Of a stretch of 34,277 nucleotides of DNA, positions 8,788-17,061 are shown in pieces. The stretch is from Arthrobacter mobilis (GTDB lineage: Bacteria; Actinomycetota; Actinomycetes; Actinomycetales; Micrococcaceae). A program made the position numbers and the translations under genes. The stretch spans positions 1-34,277 of the forward strand of contig NZ_JAAZSQ010000030.1 of NCBI RefSeq assembly GCF_012395835.1. Reading direction: 5' to 3'. Numbering within the stretch: position 1 is the first letter of the stretch; every line of letters begins with the position of its first letter. A model generated the notes under the pieces. It saw only the letters and a list, made by a program, of their open reading frames with translations, had not been told where the DNA came from and did not search any database.

Positions 8788-10023
8788 ATGTTGCTGGACC
8801 AGGCGGACATCGTCGTTGTCGGCGGCGGGATCGTGGGGGTTTCGACTGCCTACGCCCTGAACCAGCGCGGGTTCGATGTCGTTCTCGTCGAGCAGCGTTT
8901 TATGGCGTTCGGTGCCTCCGGGCGCAACTCCGGCGGATTGTGGTTCCAGACGGCGCGCGGCGGAGCGGAATTGGAGCTGCTCCGCCGCAGCACCGAACTC
9001 TATGCCGGCCTGGAGGCCGATCTCGGGCGGACCTATGACTTTGACCGTTGCGGCGGCGTATTCTTCTTCGAAACGGAGCAGCAGCGGGAAATCCTCACGG
9101 ACTACGCAGAGGACCGCCGCAGGCTCGGGATCTCCGCCGAATTCATCTCCGTGGACCAGGCACGTGAAATCGCACCAGGTGTTCCGGAGACAGCTCTCGG
9201 CGCCGTCTACTCGGCCGATGACGCCAAGGTGAACACTTCCAAGTTCGTCCGGGCCCTCAACCAGTTGTCGAGCCGGCTCGGCGTACGCGTCTACGAGAAC
9301 ACGCCGGTGCTCAGCCTGGTCCGTAACGGGGACTCCATTACCGGCGTACGGACGGTGCGGGGCAATATCATGGGTGGCGGCGTGGTCTGGTGCGCGGGGC
9401 CGTGGGCGGCCAATCTGGAAGCCGAGGGTATCAGTCTTCCCCTGGAGCTGCTGCGGGTCGGGCTGCTCACGACCCAGCCCATCCGTAGCCGGCTGAAGGC
9501 CATAGCCCGCGGCCCGTTCGGGGCGCAGCGCAACAGCGTGCTCGAAACCCTGCCGGCCTTTGACCCAGCCGTTTTCGATGCCGACAAGGGACTGAGCGGC
9601 AGGCTGGGTTACGACGACAGCGTCATTCAGGGCGCCGACGGGAACCTGCTGATCGGCCACACCCTGGACGCAGCCGGGTCCCTGAACCCGCACATCACTT
9701 TGAATGCTTCGCGGATGATGATTGACACGATCCTGCAGCGCCATCCCGAGTACGGAGATCTGGGCGTCACCGGGCTTTGGGCCGGGATCGTCGGCTGCAC
9801 CCCGGACCGTCTGCCCATCATCGATAACGTGGAAGGCCTGTTCGTGAACACCGGCCATTCCAACGGCGCCGGGACAGGCCCGTTCAGCGGCCAGCTCATG
9901 GCGCAGCTGGTCGCCGGGGAAGAACCGGCCATGCCCCTCGAAAACTTTTCCTCGGATCGCCCCGGACTCTCCGCGGGCCGGTCCAATGACAGGACACCTC
10001 CCTATGGACTTTCACGTATCTGA
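8788..10023 (+). CDS. FAD-dependent oxidoreductase, DAO/sarcosine-oxidase-like
   Basis: This 411-residue flavoprotein belongs to the D-amino-acid oxidase (DAO) superfamily. The N-terminal dinucleotide-binding fold is VVVGGGIVGVSTAYAL, followed by the acidic ribose-binding residue in VLVEQ and the family motif FGASGRNSGG. The C-terminal part has GLWAGIVGCTPDRLPIID and NTGHSNGAGTGPFSG, as in sarcosine oxidase beta subunit and related amine oxidases. It should oxidise a C-N bond of an amino acid, N-substituted glycine or similar amine to an imine. I choose ATG 8788, preceded by AAGGAG at 8777-8782, over the in-frame GTG at 8764. Its end overlaps the acyl-CoA dehydrogenase start. A second DAO-type protein of different sequence lies at 18364. 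Confidence 0.85.
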   Translation: MLLDQADIVVVGGGIVGVSTAYALNQRGFDVVLVEQRFMAFGASGRNSGGLWFQTARGGAELELLRRSTELYAGLEADLGRTYDFDRCGGVFFFETEQQREILTDYAEDRRRLGISAEFISVDQAREIAPGVPETALGAVYSADDAKVNTSKFVRALNQLSSRLGVRVYENTPVLSLVRNGDSITGVRTVRGNIMGGGVVWCAGPWAANLEAEGISLPLELLRVGLLTTQPIRSRLKAIARGPFGAQRNSVLETLPAFDPAVFDADKGLSGRLGYDDSVIQGADGNLLIGHTLDAAGSLNPHITLNASRMMIDTILQRHPEYGDLGVTGLWAGIVGCTPDRLPIIDNVEGLFVNTGHSNGAGTGPFSGQLMAQLVAGEEPAMPLENFSSDRPGLSAGRSNDRTPPYGLSRI

Positions 10024-11140
10024 AGACGACCGGCAGTTCCTGAAAGATGTCACGGCTTTCGTCGATGACGAAGTCATCCCGGTGGCGGACAAGATGGACG
10101 CCGCGGAGCAGTATCCGGGCGAACTCGTGGACCGGATGCGGCAGCTCGGGTTTTTCTCCGCCAGTTCACGCTGCCTCGTGACCTATTCCCTCGCCCTTGA
10201 GGAACTGGCCCGCGGCTGGCTCAGCCTCATCCCGATCGCCAACGCGCACACCTCCTCGGTTTGGACGCTGAAACACCATGGAACGCCCGGGCAGCAAGCC
10301 GGATGGCTGCCCGACCTGCTGTCCGGTGCGATCATCTCCTGTCTGGCCCTGACCGAACCCCACGGCGGATCGGATCTGCAGAACATCAGGTCCACGGCCC
10401 GGCGCACCACCGCTGGCTGGGTCATTGACGCGCACAAGACATTGATTACCCACTCGGATCACAGCGATTCCATGCTCATCCTGGCGCGGACCGATGAACA
10501 CGTCCAGGGCCATCGGGGTTTGTCCCTCTTTCTGCTCAAACGCGACGAGTGGGTGGTACAGCGCAAACTTCCCAAGCTGGGCACCAAAGGCATCGAGACC
10601 TGCGAGCTGAAAGTGCAGGGCGTGGAGATTCCCCACGACAGGCTGGTTGGCGGCCAAACCGGCAAGGGGTTCGGTCAGGTAATGGACGCACTCGAAGTCG
10701 GCCGCATTGCCGTCGCTTCGGCAGCTGTGGGGGTGGGACGAAGCGCGCTTTGGAATGCGGTGGAGTACATCCGTCAGCGCGAGGCCTTCGGCACTCGGGT
10801 CGCTGATATGCCGGCCGTGCGTTCCGACGTGGCCAAAGTCGGCAACCAGTTGGCTGCTGCGAAGGCGCTGACCCTGTGGTCGGCCGTCCTCAAGCAAAAC
10901 GGCGGGCGGCACGACGTGGAAACGTCCTCGGCGAAGGTGGTCGCAACCGACGCCGCGGTCGCGGCCTCATTGAAGGCCATGGAGCTGGCAGGCGGCAACG
11001 GGTACACCGAGGACTACCGGTTCGCCAGGATCCTGCGCGACACCGCCCTCTTCCTCGCCGGCGAAGGTTCCAACGGAGTACTCAACAGCCTGATCGGAAG
11101 CAGACTCGTTTCCGGCGAGAAGAACCTGGCCTGGATCTAG
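10004..11140 (+). CDS. Acyl-CoA dehydrogenase
   Basis: This 378-residue FAD enzyme introduces a trans-2,3 double bond into an acyl-CoA and passes electrons to ETF. The order is standard: an N-terminal helical domain (SEDDRQFLKDVTAFVDDEV), the middle beta domain with CLALTEPHGGSDLQNIRSTA, and the C-terminal helical domain with GRIAVASAAVGVGRSAL, REAFGTRVADMPAV and ELAGGNGYTEDYRFARILRD. The putative catalytic Glu is in FLAGEGSNG near the C-terminus, where related enzymes have EGT. ATG 10004 gives the usual N-terminus; an in-frame ATG at 9986 is possible. Either start lies inside the end of the FAD oxidoreductase gene, so translation is coupled. It would act on the CoA ester made by the ligase at 21188. 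Confidence 0.92.
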   Translation: MDFHVSEDDRQFLKDVTAFVDDEVIPVADKMDAAEQYPGELVDRMRQLGFFSASSRCLVTYSLALEELARGWLSLIPIANAHTSSVWTLKHHGTPGQQAGWLPDLLSGAIISCLALTEPHGGSDLQNIRSTARRTTAGWVIDAHKTLITHSDHSDSMLILARTDEHVQGHRGLSLFLLKRDEWVVQRKLPKLGTKGIETCELKVQGVEIPHDRLVGGQTGKGFGQVMDALEVGRIAVASAAVGVGRSALWNAVEYIRQREAFGTRVADMPAVRSDVAKVGNQLAAAKALTLWSAVLKQNGGRHDVETSSAKVVATDAAVAASLKAMELAGGNGYTEDYRFARILRDTALFLAGEGSNGVLNSLIGSRLVSGEKNLAWI

Positions 11141-11170
11141 CGGCCCCACGACTAAGAGAAGGACAAATCC

Positions 11171-12010
11171 ATGCCTTTGGCCTTACCCGAAGGAAAGCGG
11201 CTCGCGGTGTCCGTTTCCGCGGATTTCGATGCCCACAGCGTCTGGATGGGTTCCTTCGGGAACACCTCACCGGCATACCTCTCGCGCGGGGAGTTCGGTG
11301 CCGAAGTCGGCGTGCCACGCGTGCTGGAGACCTTCCGCCGCTTCGGCATCCGGACCACCTGGTGCATCCCGACGCACACACTCCAGACCTTCCCCTCCCA
11401 GTGCGAAGCCGTGATGGACCACGGCCACGAAATCGCCGCGCACGGCGTCTACCACGAATACATTCCCAAACTCGAAGCCGATGAGGAACGCCGGCTCATG
11501 GAGCTGCAGCTCAAGCAGCACGAAAAGCTCGTGGGCAGCCGGCCGGCAGGTTACCGCTCACCGGCCTGGGACTTTTCGGAGACAACCCTGCAGCTGCTGG
11601 AAGAGTTCGAGTTCACCTGGGACTCCTCGCTGATGGGCAGGGACTTCGAGCCGTACCGCCCCCGCCCGGTGATCAGGCAAAGCCGGGAGGAGGGAAACGT
11701 CTTCGGCCCTCCCAGCAGCGTGCTGGAGATCCCCGTCTCCTGGTACCTCGACGACTTCCCGCCCCTGGAGAACCTCCCCCGCAGCGTCGGCATGGCCTCC
11801 ACCGACGACGTACTCAAACGATGGACCGACCTGTTCGATTTCGCCCACGAACGGGTACCCGGCGGAGTCTACGCCCTTACCGTCCACCCCCAGACAATCG
11901 GCCGCGGCCACCACCTGCTCATGTTCGAGCGTTTCCTTGAACACGCCAGCCAGCACTCCGATGTTTGGTTCGCGCCCATCAGCGACATTGCCGCCTGCTG
12001 GCAAGACTAG
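11171..12010 (+). CDS. PgdA-like polysaccharide-deacetylase-family hydrolase (cyclic imidase type)
   Basis: This 279-residue protein has the NodB-type metal-dependent deacetylase fold. The likely metal ligands are Asp20 in ADFDA and the His91-x3-His95 pair in AAHGVYHE. Motifs SRGEFGAEVGVPR, GYRSPAWDFS and EIPVSWYLDDFPP align well, from memory, with Helicobacter pylori PgdA (HP0310) and its bacterial relatives. Several of those relatives are cyclic imide hydrolases rather than sugar deacetylases. No signal peptide or membrane segment is visible, so the enzyme is cytoplasmic, which argues against a cell-wall role. It is the last gene of the plus-strand operon, 30 bases after the dehydrogenase, with AGAAGGA before the ATG. 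Opening a cyclic imide or amide ring fits the amidase and CoA genes nearby. Confidence 0.82.
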   Translation: MPLALPEGKRLAVSVSADFDAHSVWMGSFGNTSPAYLSRGEFGAEVGVPRVLETFRRFGIRTTWCIPTHTLQTFPSQCEAVMDHGHEIAAHGVYHEYIPKLEADEERRLMELQLKQHEKLVGSRPAGYRSPAWDFSETTLQLLEEFEFTWDSSLMGRDFEPYRPRPVIRQSREEGNVFGPPSSVLEIPVSWYLDDFPPLENLPRSVGMASTDDVLKRWTDLFDFAHERVPGGVYALTVHPQTIGRGHHLLMFERFLEHASQHSDVWFAPISDIAACWQD

Positions 12011-12438
12011 AGCCTGTCCCTTATTGCCGTAGCTGGATAAGACACAGGCAGGGGGAAGATCCGCCTGACAGGTGAACACGGGCGACTCCATACCGGGGTG
12101 CCGATGCCACCGCCTGAAGTGACCGAAGGAACTGCCGCAACGCCCTGACCTCGTACGCGTCGGCGTCGAAGTTCACGGCACGGCCATGCCTTGCACCGTC
12201 GGCTGGCGCGGCCTGTCTTTCCTGCAGGATCCCGCACTGAGCGCAGCGGCATGTGGCGGGCAGCGCCTTGGCGCACATGCATCAACAAACCGCGATATGA
12301 AAGGCATCCTCATGGGAATCCGCGCAGAGTGGAATGACCTGGCCGGCCTGCAGGTGCAGATCCAAAAAGACGGGCGCACCATCCGAACCGGCCAGGTGGA
12401 GACCGTAACCGCCGCTGCGGACGCGCTCTGGATTGCAG
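12011..12438 (+). repeat. Duplicated module, copy A
   Basis: This segment, directly after the stop of the imidase-like gene, is related along its length to 31441-31859. The best-conserved core is 12281-12318, which matches 31711-31748 with a single difference. The homology continues into the small gene starting at 12312 and is recognisable, though patchier, back to about 12011. Copy A retains an open small gene and copy B does not. The nature of the module (old insertion, mobile cassette or duplicated locus) is unclear. Confidence 0.65.
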
Positions 12439-12527
12439 CCCACGGGATCGAACCCCGGGCCCTGTACGAGAAGGCGCAGGGTCATACGGTCCTGCCGGTC
12501 TCCGAACACGAAGGGGCAAGGTCATGA
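12312..12527 (+). CDS. Small conserved-looking hypothetical protein (71 aa)
   Basis: The ATG at 12312 is preceded by AAAGG and opens a 71-residue frame beginning MGIRAEWNDLAGLQVQIQK, followed by DGRTIRTGQVETV and a helical stretch AAADALWIAAHGIEPRALY. A decayed relative exists at 31742-31859, where the same residues (EWNDLVGRQVRIQKDG) are readable in a shifted frame. That supports this frame as the real one. The stop overlaps the start of the next small gene in ATGA, so the two are probably co-translated. No function is recognised. The alternating polar/hydrophobic start suggests a small beta-barrel-like fold, which is speculation. Confidence 0.55.
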   Translation: MGIRAEWNDLAGLQVQIQKDGRTIRTGQVETVTAAADALWIAAHGIEPRALYEKAQGHTVLPVSEHEGARS

Positions 12528-12751
12528 ACACCGAAACTGACACCGTCGTCGAAGTTAAGGTCCGCGACAGGTTCATGATGGACCGCTGCCTGGACGCGGC
12601 AGTCGACCGGATGATCGATGTCGCCCTGCTGGGCCGCAGCCACGGCATCCTGGTCACTCGCTTGGGCCACGGGCACTTCACCGTCGGACTGAGCGACGCG
12701 GTCCCCTTCGGCTGCACCGAACAGCTCGACGCCCGGACCAGGTCCTTCTGA
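12524..12751 (+). CDS. Small hypothetical protein (75 aa)
   Basis: It starts inside the stop of the preceding small gene (ATGA overlap). The product begins MNTETDTVVEVKVRDRFM and continues with a helical segment (CLDAAVDRMIDVALLGRSHG) and then ILVTRLGHGHFTVGLSDAVP. It has no signal peptide, no membrane segment and no family that I recognise. GC-rich third positions and the tight overlap argue for a real gene. The pair lies downstream of the imidase-like gene but within or just after the duplicated module, so it may not belong to the catabolic operon. Confidence 0.5.
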   Translation: MNTETDTVVEVKVRDRFMMDRCLDAAVDRMIDVALLGRSHGILVTRLGHGHFTVGLSDAVPFGCTEQLDARTRSF

Positions 12752-12844
12752 CCTCTGGCCGGCGCCGTTTCGGCGTTCGCAGGTGCCCGGGCCCGCGACG
12801 CATCTATCGTGTCCGCCGGACGATACGTGGATAGGGGGTACTCA

Positions 12845-13081
12845 TTACCCGGCACCGCCGTGATGCCTATAGCGTCGCCGTATGACCTGAGCGAGGGTCC
12901 CTACGGCATGACTGATGAGCGGGAAGACTTTGGAGCTCCACAAGGAATACCGCCCTGCCATGATGCCCTGACAGCTGAGGTTGTCCGGTCTCAGTTCGCG
13001 GCCGTGCTGGTCGGCCTCAAAGGCCCCGTCGGCCCCGGTTCGTGCCGTCAGGGCGTTACCGGATCGGCGAATAATTGCCAT
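12845..13081 (-). CDS. Doubtful small hypothetical protein (78 aa)
   Basis: An ATG at 13081 (minus strand), preceded by GGGGAAAGG at a workable distance, opens a 78-codon frame starting MAIIRRSGNALTARTGADGA and ending in a basic, His/Arg-rich tail. Codon third positions are moderately GC-rich. I do not recognise the product and have no supporting homolog or operon partner, so it may be spurious. It lies inside an otherwise gene-poor gap. Confidence 0.22.
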   Translation of the reverse strand: MAIIRRSGNALTARTGADGAFEADQHGRELRPDNLSCQGIMAGRYSLWSSKVFPLISHAVGTLAQVIRRRYRHHGGAG

Positions 13082-13247
13082 CGTTTTTGCCTTTCCCCGG
13101 CCCACGGCAGTGGCACATCGGTCTTGCTTTGTGTTTCCTGGGGTCCGTGAAGCGGACCCGCGGCGAACAGGTCATCAAGCAACGGCCGGCTGACGGGTTG
13201 CGTTGGCGTGTAAATCGGCCCCGGGCAGTACTGCAGCCTTCCTCCTA

Positions 13248-13275
13248 GATCTACGGCTCGTCCACGCCGTAGATC
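13248..13275. repeat. Perfect 10-bp inverted repeat
   Basis: GATCTACGGC and its exact complement are separated by 8 bases (13258-13265). There is no adjacent gene start within 150 bases and no T-run. It could be a terminator for an unseen transcript, an operator or the footprint of a removed element. Confidence 0.5.
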
Positions 13276-13484
13276 CCCTTATTGGAGCCACATTGCTTTG
13301 CCTGTCGGCCATTTCCCGGGCTGTCCGTCCCGGCCTGGGGAGTTTCCCCGCGGGCGGGAGCAGGGGTCCGGTTACTGCCCGTTGCCGGTCAGTGACCACA
13401 GATGACAGGCGGTGTTTGACGATCCCTAGAGTAATCCGGATTGATGGGAATTGCGGGCATGAACCATCAAGCGAAGATGGCAAA

Positions 13485-13544
13485 GGAGAAACTCCTTGCA
13501 AAACCAGTGACGTAGACAGGCACCGGCTTGGCAGGAGTTTCTCC
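13485..13544. repeat. 12-bp inverted repeat with 36-nt spacer
   Basis: GGAGAAACTCCT at 13485-13496 is exactly complementary to AGGAGTTTCTCC at 13533-13544. Flanking bases (AAA before, CTT after) extend the match partially. The long spacer makes a simple terminator less likely. A small element end pair or a structured RNA are alternatives, neither of which can be shown here. Confidence 0.45.
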
Positions 13545-14025
13545 CTTGCGTGAGATTATGTGGACTATCACGGCTCGGAACTGGAAAACACACGATATGC
13601 AGACCTTGCTTCATTAGCACTCTGAAGGCTTGTATTGGCGTCCTTCGTGCCAGACTGCCGATACCGCGGAATGACGCCCTGAAAGCTCTAGTTGGCGGCA
13701 GATTCCGTCCCCGGGCCTATAGTGCAGGAACCTTGACGGACGGATCAGCCAATCCTGAGGAATGTTAGTCCGTCTCCGGTCCCAGGCAGAACCGGCATCC
13801 GACCTCACAGGTCAAAGGCTCCGTCCTGGAAGACCCTTGTCCGGACATGGCTGCCTCCTTGGACCGCTGCGGGCCCGATTCCGTGGTAATGGTGCCGCCG
13901 GCCGAATACCCTCTCGTCACGGGGAGAACCTTTCTACGGTGAAGTCTGCGGTGTGCGTTGGCAGGGGCTATACCTGACGCCGGACTGTAAGCCTGCCTGT
14001 GATGGACCGCAAATGCGTCCGATGT

Positions 14026-14065
14026 GGACAGCGGCACGCTCGTCGTGCCGGTCGTGCCGCTGTCC
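14026..14065 (-). terminator. Hairpin terminator after the ABC transporter operon
   Basis: GGACAGCGGCACG at 14026-14038 is exactly complementary to 14053-14065, giving a 13-bp stem with a 14-nt loop that can pair further internally. It starts 22 bases beyond the stop codon of the solute-binding protein on the minus strand. It would also stop any plus-strand transcript coming from the gap. Confidence 0.6.
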
Positions 14066-14087
14066 GTATTCGTGATCTTGGCGGGCC

Positions 14088-14927
14088 CTACTCGCTTTCC
14101 GGCTTTGCCTGCGACTCGTCGATCCCGAAGTCTCCGAGGATCTTGGCCAGGGAGCCGTCATTCCGGATCTTTTCGAGATGGCTGTTGATAGCCTCGGTCA
14201 GTTCCGTGTTGCCCTTGGTATGGGGCAGGTTCGTCACCGAGGGATGCTGGGTGGCTTCGATCAGAGGGGTTTCCGCCATCTCGACATAGCTCAGCCCGGA
14301 GTCCGGGGACTGATCAAGCCGGCCGGCTGCCTCGTTGACTGCCATCATGGCCACATCAATGCGGCCGTTCAGCAGATCCTGGTAAACGGCGTCGGGTGAC
14401 TGGTAGAGCTTGGCCTTGTCTCCGGCCCACTTCACCAGGTCGTCTACCCAGAGGTACCCCTGGGTAGTGCCGATGGTCTTGCCCTCGTAGTCTTCGATCT
14501 GCCCGGACGGGTTCTTTCCCACCAGCACGGCCGGATCCCCGTAGGCAGGTTCACTTTGGTTCACGATTTTGGCCCGCTCCTCGGTGGGGTACCAACCGCC
14601 TGCTGCGACATCGGCCTGCCGGCCCTTGACCGCCTCGATCACGCCGGCTGCAGGCAGCACCTTGACGTCCAGCTCAAGGCAGTTCGCCTTCGCAAAGGAC
14701 TCCAGGATCTTGCCGTCCACGCCGTCAATTTTCGAGTTCTGGTAAGTGAACAGGGGCGGGTAATCCGGGCCCACAACGCTCAGCTTGCCTTCATGAAGGG
14801 TGTTGAACTTCGAGGCGGGAACACAGTCTGATGCGACCGTGGTTTGGGCGTCGGCGGCACATCCGGAAAGGGCAGCCGCGCCCAGCAGGACCAGGGCGAT
14901 GGTGCCACGGCGGATAAGCGTTTTCAT
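14088..14927 (-). CDS. ABC transporter substrate-binding lipoprotein (polar amino acid type)
   Basis: This 279-residue solute-binding protein belongs to the SBP_bac_3 group (polar amino acid/opine type). The N-terminus is a lipoprotein signal: Lys/Arg, a hydrophobic run, then the lipobox LSGC, so Cys22 or so should be lipidated and the mature protein anchored on the outer face of the membrane. Mature motifs include LSVVGPDYPPLFTYQNSKI, DGKILESFAKANCLELD, GRQADVAAGGWYPTEERAK and GKTIGTTQGY, all typical. Last gene of the minus-strand ATPase-permease-permease-SBP operon, 24 bases after the preceding permease. The family binds amino acids and similar small zwitterions. Confidence 0.9.
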   Translation of the reverse strand: MKTLIRRGTIALVLLGAAALSGCAADAQTTVASDCVPASKFNTLHEGKLSVVGPDYPPLFTYQNSKIDGVDGKILESFAKANCLELDVKVLPAAGVIEAVKGRQADVAAGGWYPTEERAKIVNQSEPAYGDPAVLVGKNPSGQIEDYEGKTIGTTQGYLWVDDLVKWAGDKAKLYQSPDAVYQDLLNGRIDVAMMAVNEAAGRLDQSPDSGLSYVEMAETPLIEATQHPSVTNLPHTKGNTELTEAINSHLEKIRNDGSLAKILGDFGIDESQAKPESE

Positions 14928-14951
14928 GGGATTCCTCGTTTCAGCAGGTAG

Positions 14952-15623
14952 TCAGGAAGTTGCGGTTCGGGATCCGCGGCGGTTCATGTGTTCGGATAGG
15001 AGGGAGAGGGGAATCGAGATGGCAGCGTAGAGCCCTGCAGCAAGGGCAAGCATGTTCAGGTACTGAAAGTTGGTAGTTGCCAGGACATAGGCTCGGCTCA
15101 TCAGTTCTGGCACTGCCAGGGCGAAGGCCAGTGAGGTCGCTTGGAAGTAGATGATGGCCCAGCCGAGCAAGGGCGGAACAATGATCTTTAGTGCCTGAGG
15201 CAGAAGTACGCGGAGGAAGATGACCGTGCGCGGTAGGCCGAGCGCGTGGCCGGCTTCCCGCTGTCCATGCGGGACGGCGGCAAGGCCGGCCCGGAACACT
15301 TCGCTGGTGTAGGAGGCGAAGCTGATGGCCAGACCCACCGCGGCCGAGAGGAACGCGTCCAGCGACATTCCCGCCTGCGGCAGCCCGAAGTAGATCATGT
15401 AGAGAAGGACCAGAGCCGGGATGCCGCGGCCAATCTCCACGAGGGCAAGGGTGGGGACCGAGACGTACTTTCGCTTCTGGGACAGTCCGACAGCCATGAG
15501 CAGACCGAGCGGAAGGCCCATGGCCAGCATCGCCGCGGTCAGCTGCAGGCTGAGGGCAAGCCCGGGCAGCAGGTCTGCCAGGAGATCGGACCAGCTGTCG
15601 GTATTCATACCCGCACCGCCCAT
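14952..15623 (-). CDS. Amino acid ABC transporter permease (HisM/GlnP type)
   Basis: This 223-residue inner-membrane permease has about five transmembrane helices. The cytoplasmic EAA loop, which docks the ATPase, reads VPHGQREAGHALGLPRTVIF with the conserved EAxxxLG pattern. GRGIPALVLLYMIYFGLPQ is the typical upstream segment of HisM/GlnP permeases. Its start lies inside the end of the partner permease gene (19-base overlap), indicating tight coupling. The two permeases presumably form the heterodimeric channel. Confidence 0.9.
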   Translation of the reverse strand: MGGAGMNTDSWSDLLADLLPGLALSLQLTAAMLAMGLPLGLLMAVGLSQKRKYVSVPTLALVEIGRGIPALVLLYMIYFGLPQAGMSLDAFLSAAVGLAISFASYTSEVFRAGLAAVPHGQREAGHALGLPRTVIFLRVLLPQALKIIVPPLLGWAIIYFQATSLAFALAVPELMSRAYVLATTNFQYLNMLALAAGLYAAISIPLSLLSEHMNRRGSRTATS

Positions 15624-16261
15624 CGGGAAGCCGCCTTCTGTCCAAGCCAGCGGCCGAACATGGCGACGGGGAAACTGATGATTAGGTAGACCGCGCCGGC
15701 GATGGCGAAGACCGTCAGGCCGTCAAGCGAACGCTTGCTGAGGGCCAGCGCCATGGCCGTGATGTCCTGGGCACCGATGACCGAGGCCACCGCACTGTCT
15801 TTCAGCAGTCCGATGAAGTAGGCGACGGCCAGCGGTATGACCGCCACAAGGGCCTGCGGAGCCGTGACATGGACAAACGACGATGTCAGGGGCAGGGACA
15901 GCGCCTGGGCTGCCTCGCGCTGTCCTCCTGGAACCGAGCTGAGGCCGGCACGGTAGATTTCGGCGATATAGCCGGAAGAGATGACACCCAGGCCGAGAAC
16001 GGCAGCCCCAAGGCTGGTCAGCTGCAGGTTGAACTGGGTCAGGCCGAAGTAGAGGACGAACAGCCAGACGATCGGGGGAATGCCGCGGACGATCTCGATG
16101 TATCCCCCTGCCAAAAACCGCAGGGCGGGAAAGGACGAGACCCGGGCCCATGCCAGAGGTAGCGCGATAACCGCTCCGAGGACAAAACCACCCACGGCCA
16201 GCAGCAGCGTAGTGCCCAGCCCCGCGATGATCGCGCTAAAGCTGGCGAGGATTCCGGTCAC
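15605..16261 (-). CDS. Amino acid ABC transporter permease (HisQ/GlnP type)
   Basis: This is the second permease of the operon, 218 residues. It shows the same family features: EIVRGIPPIVWLFVLYFGL after the first helices, the EAA loop VPGGQREAAQALSLPLTSSF, and several long hydrophobic segments. The start codon overlaps the stop of the ATPase gene by four bases (ATGA) and the end overlaps the next permease by 19 bases. Transport direction is import, as this family always pairs with a binding protein in actinobacteria. Confidence 0.9.
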   Translation of the reverse strand: MTGILASFSAIIAGLGTTLLLAVGGFVLGAVIALPLAWARVSSFPALRFLAGGYIEIVRGIPPIVWLFVLYFGLTQFNLQLTSLGAAVLGLGVISSGYIAEIYRAGLSSVPGGQREAAQALSLPLTSSFVHVTAPQALVAVIPLAVAYFIGLLKDSAVASVIGAQDITAMALALSKRSLDGLTVFAIAGAVYLIISFPVAMFGRWLGQKAASRWAVRV

Positions 16262-17061
16262 CGCCCGTTCACCGCCCGGAGGAACTTTTGTGTGCGCTCC
16301 TGCTGCGGGGAACGGAGAACGGAGGACGGGTCGCCTTGTTCGACGATGACCCCGTCGGCCATGAACACCAGGTGCTCGGCCACGTCTTCGGCGAAATTCA
16401 TTTCGTGGGTGACCACCAGCATCGTCATACCGGAGTCTGCCAGTTCCCGCATGACAGCCAGGACTTCTGCGCCGAGTTCCGGATCGAGGGCGGAGGTGGG
16501 CTCGTCGAAGAGCATGATTTCCGGGTCAAGGGCCAGGGCGCGGGCGATGGCGATGCGCTGCTGCTGCCCGCCGGAGCACTGGGAAGGACGGGCATTGGCC
16601 TTGGCCTCCAGACCGACGCGTTCAAGGAGGTGCCGGCCGCGTTCCCTGGCCTCATCCTTGCTTCGTCCCAAGGCCTTGGTCTGGGCCAGCATGATGTTTT
16701 CCAAGGCGGTCAGGTGTGGGAACAAGTTGAACGACTGAAAACACATCCCGACGGTCCGCCGCAGCTGCATCAGGTCGGCCGGCTTGGGTTTGCGGCTGCC
16801 GGGGACGGTCGGCCTGCCGTTGATCAGAATCTGTCCGCTGGTCGGTTCCTGGAGGTGGTTGAAGGTGCGCAGCAGCGTACTCTTGCCCGAGCCGCTCGGC
16901 CCGATAATCGCGCATACTTCGCCCTTGGCTATCCCGAGGGAGACGTTATCCACGGCCTTGTGCCCATGGAACTCCACTGTCACGTTTTGCGCTTCAGCCG
17001 CATAGCGGGATTCCGCGGCTGCGGTCGGTGGGCTTGTGCTTTGTTGCATTGCCACGTTCAT
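16258..17061 (-). CDS. Amino acid ABC transporter ATP-binding protein
   Basis: This is the ATPase that powers the importer. I take the ATG at 17061 because AAAGGCCAGG lies just upstream, which gives 267 residues, near the usual 240-260. A further 40 codons upstream are open but have no site. Motifs: Walker A GPSGSGKST at about 54-62, Q-loop in GMCFQSFNLFPH, signature CSGGQQQR in place of the common LSGGQQQR, Walker B IMLFDEPTSALD, and the H-loop VVTHEM. It is the promoter-proximal gene of the minus-strand transporter operon and is divergent from the Rid-family gene across about 304 bp. Confidence 0.92.
   Translation of the reverse strand: MNVAMQQSTSPPTAAAESRYAAEAQNVTVEFHGHKAVDNVSLGIAKGEVCAIIGPSGSGKSTLLRTFNHLQEPTSGQILINGRPTVPGSRKPKPADLMQLRRTVGMCFQSFNLFPHLTALENIMLAQTKALGRSKDEARERGRHLLERVGLEAKANARPSQCSGGQQQRIAIARALALDPEIMLFDEPTSALDPELGAEVLAVMRELADSGMTMLVVTHEMNFAEDVAEHLVFMADGVIVEQGDPSSVLRSPQQERTQKFLRAVNGR

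Larger units (their letters stand above)
12752..14025. other. 1.27-kb gene-poor gap with inverted repeats
   Basis: No recognisable gene lies between the small gene pair and the terminator of the ABC operon, apart from one weak candidate at 12845-13081. Two clean inverted repeats stand out. GATCTACGGC at 13248-13257 has its exact complement at 13266-13275 with an 8-nt loop. GGAGAAACTCCT at 13485-13496 has its exact complement at 13533-13544 across 36 nt. Neither is followed by a T-run. The stretch is lower in GC than the flanking genes and may be a recombination scar. Confidence 0.4.

Noticed and set aside
7951-9858. 635-codon open frame on the minus strand
   Set aside because: It is antisense to the SDR and FAD oxidoreductase genes, both of which have complete motifs; the antisense product matches nothing recognisable.
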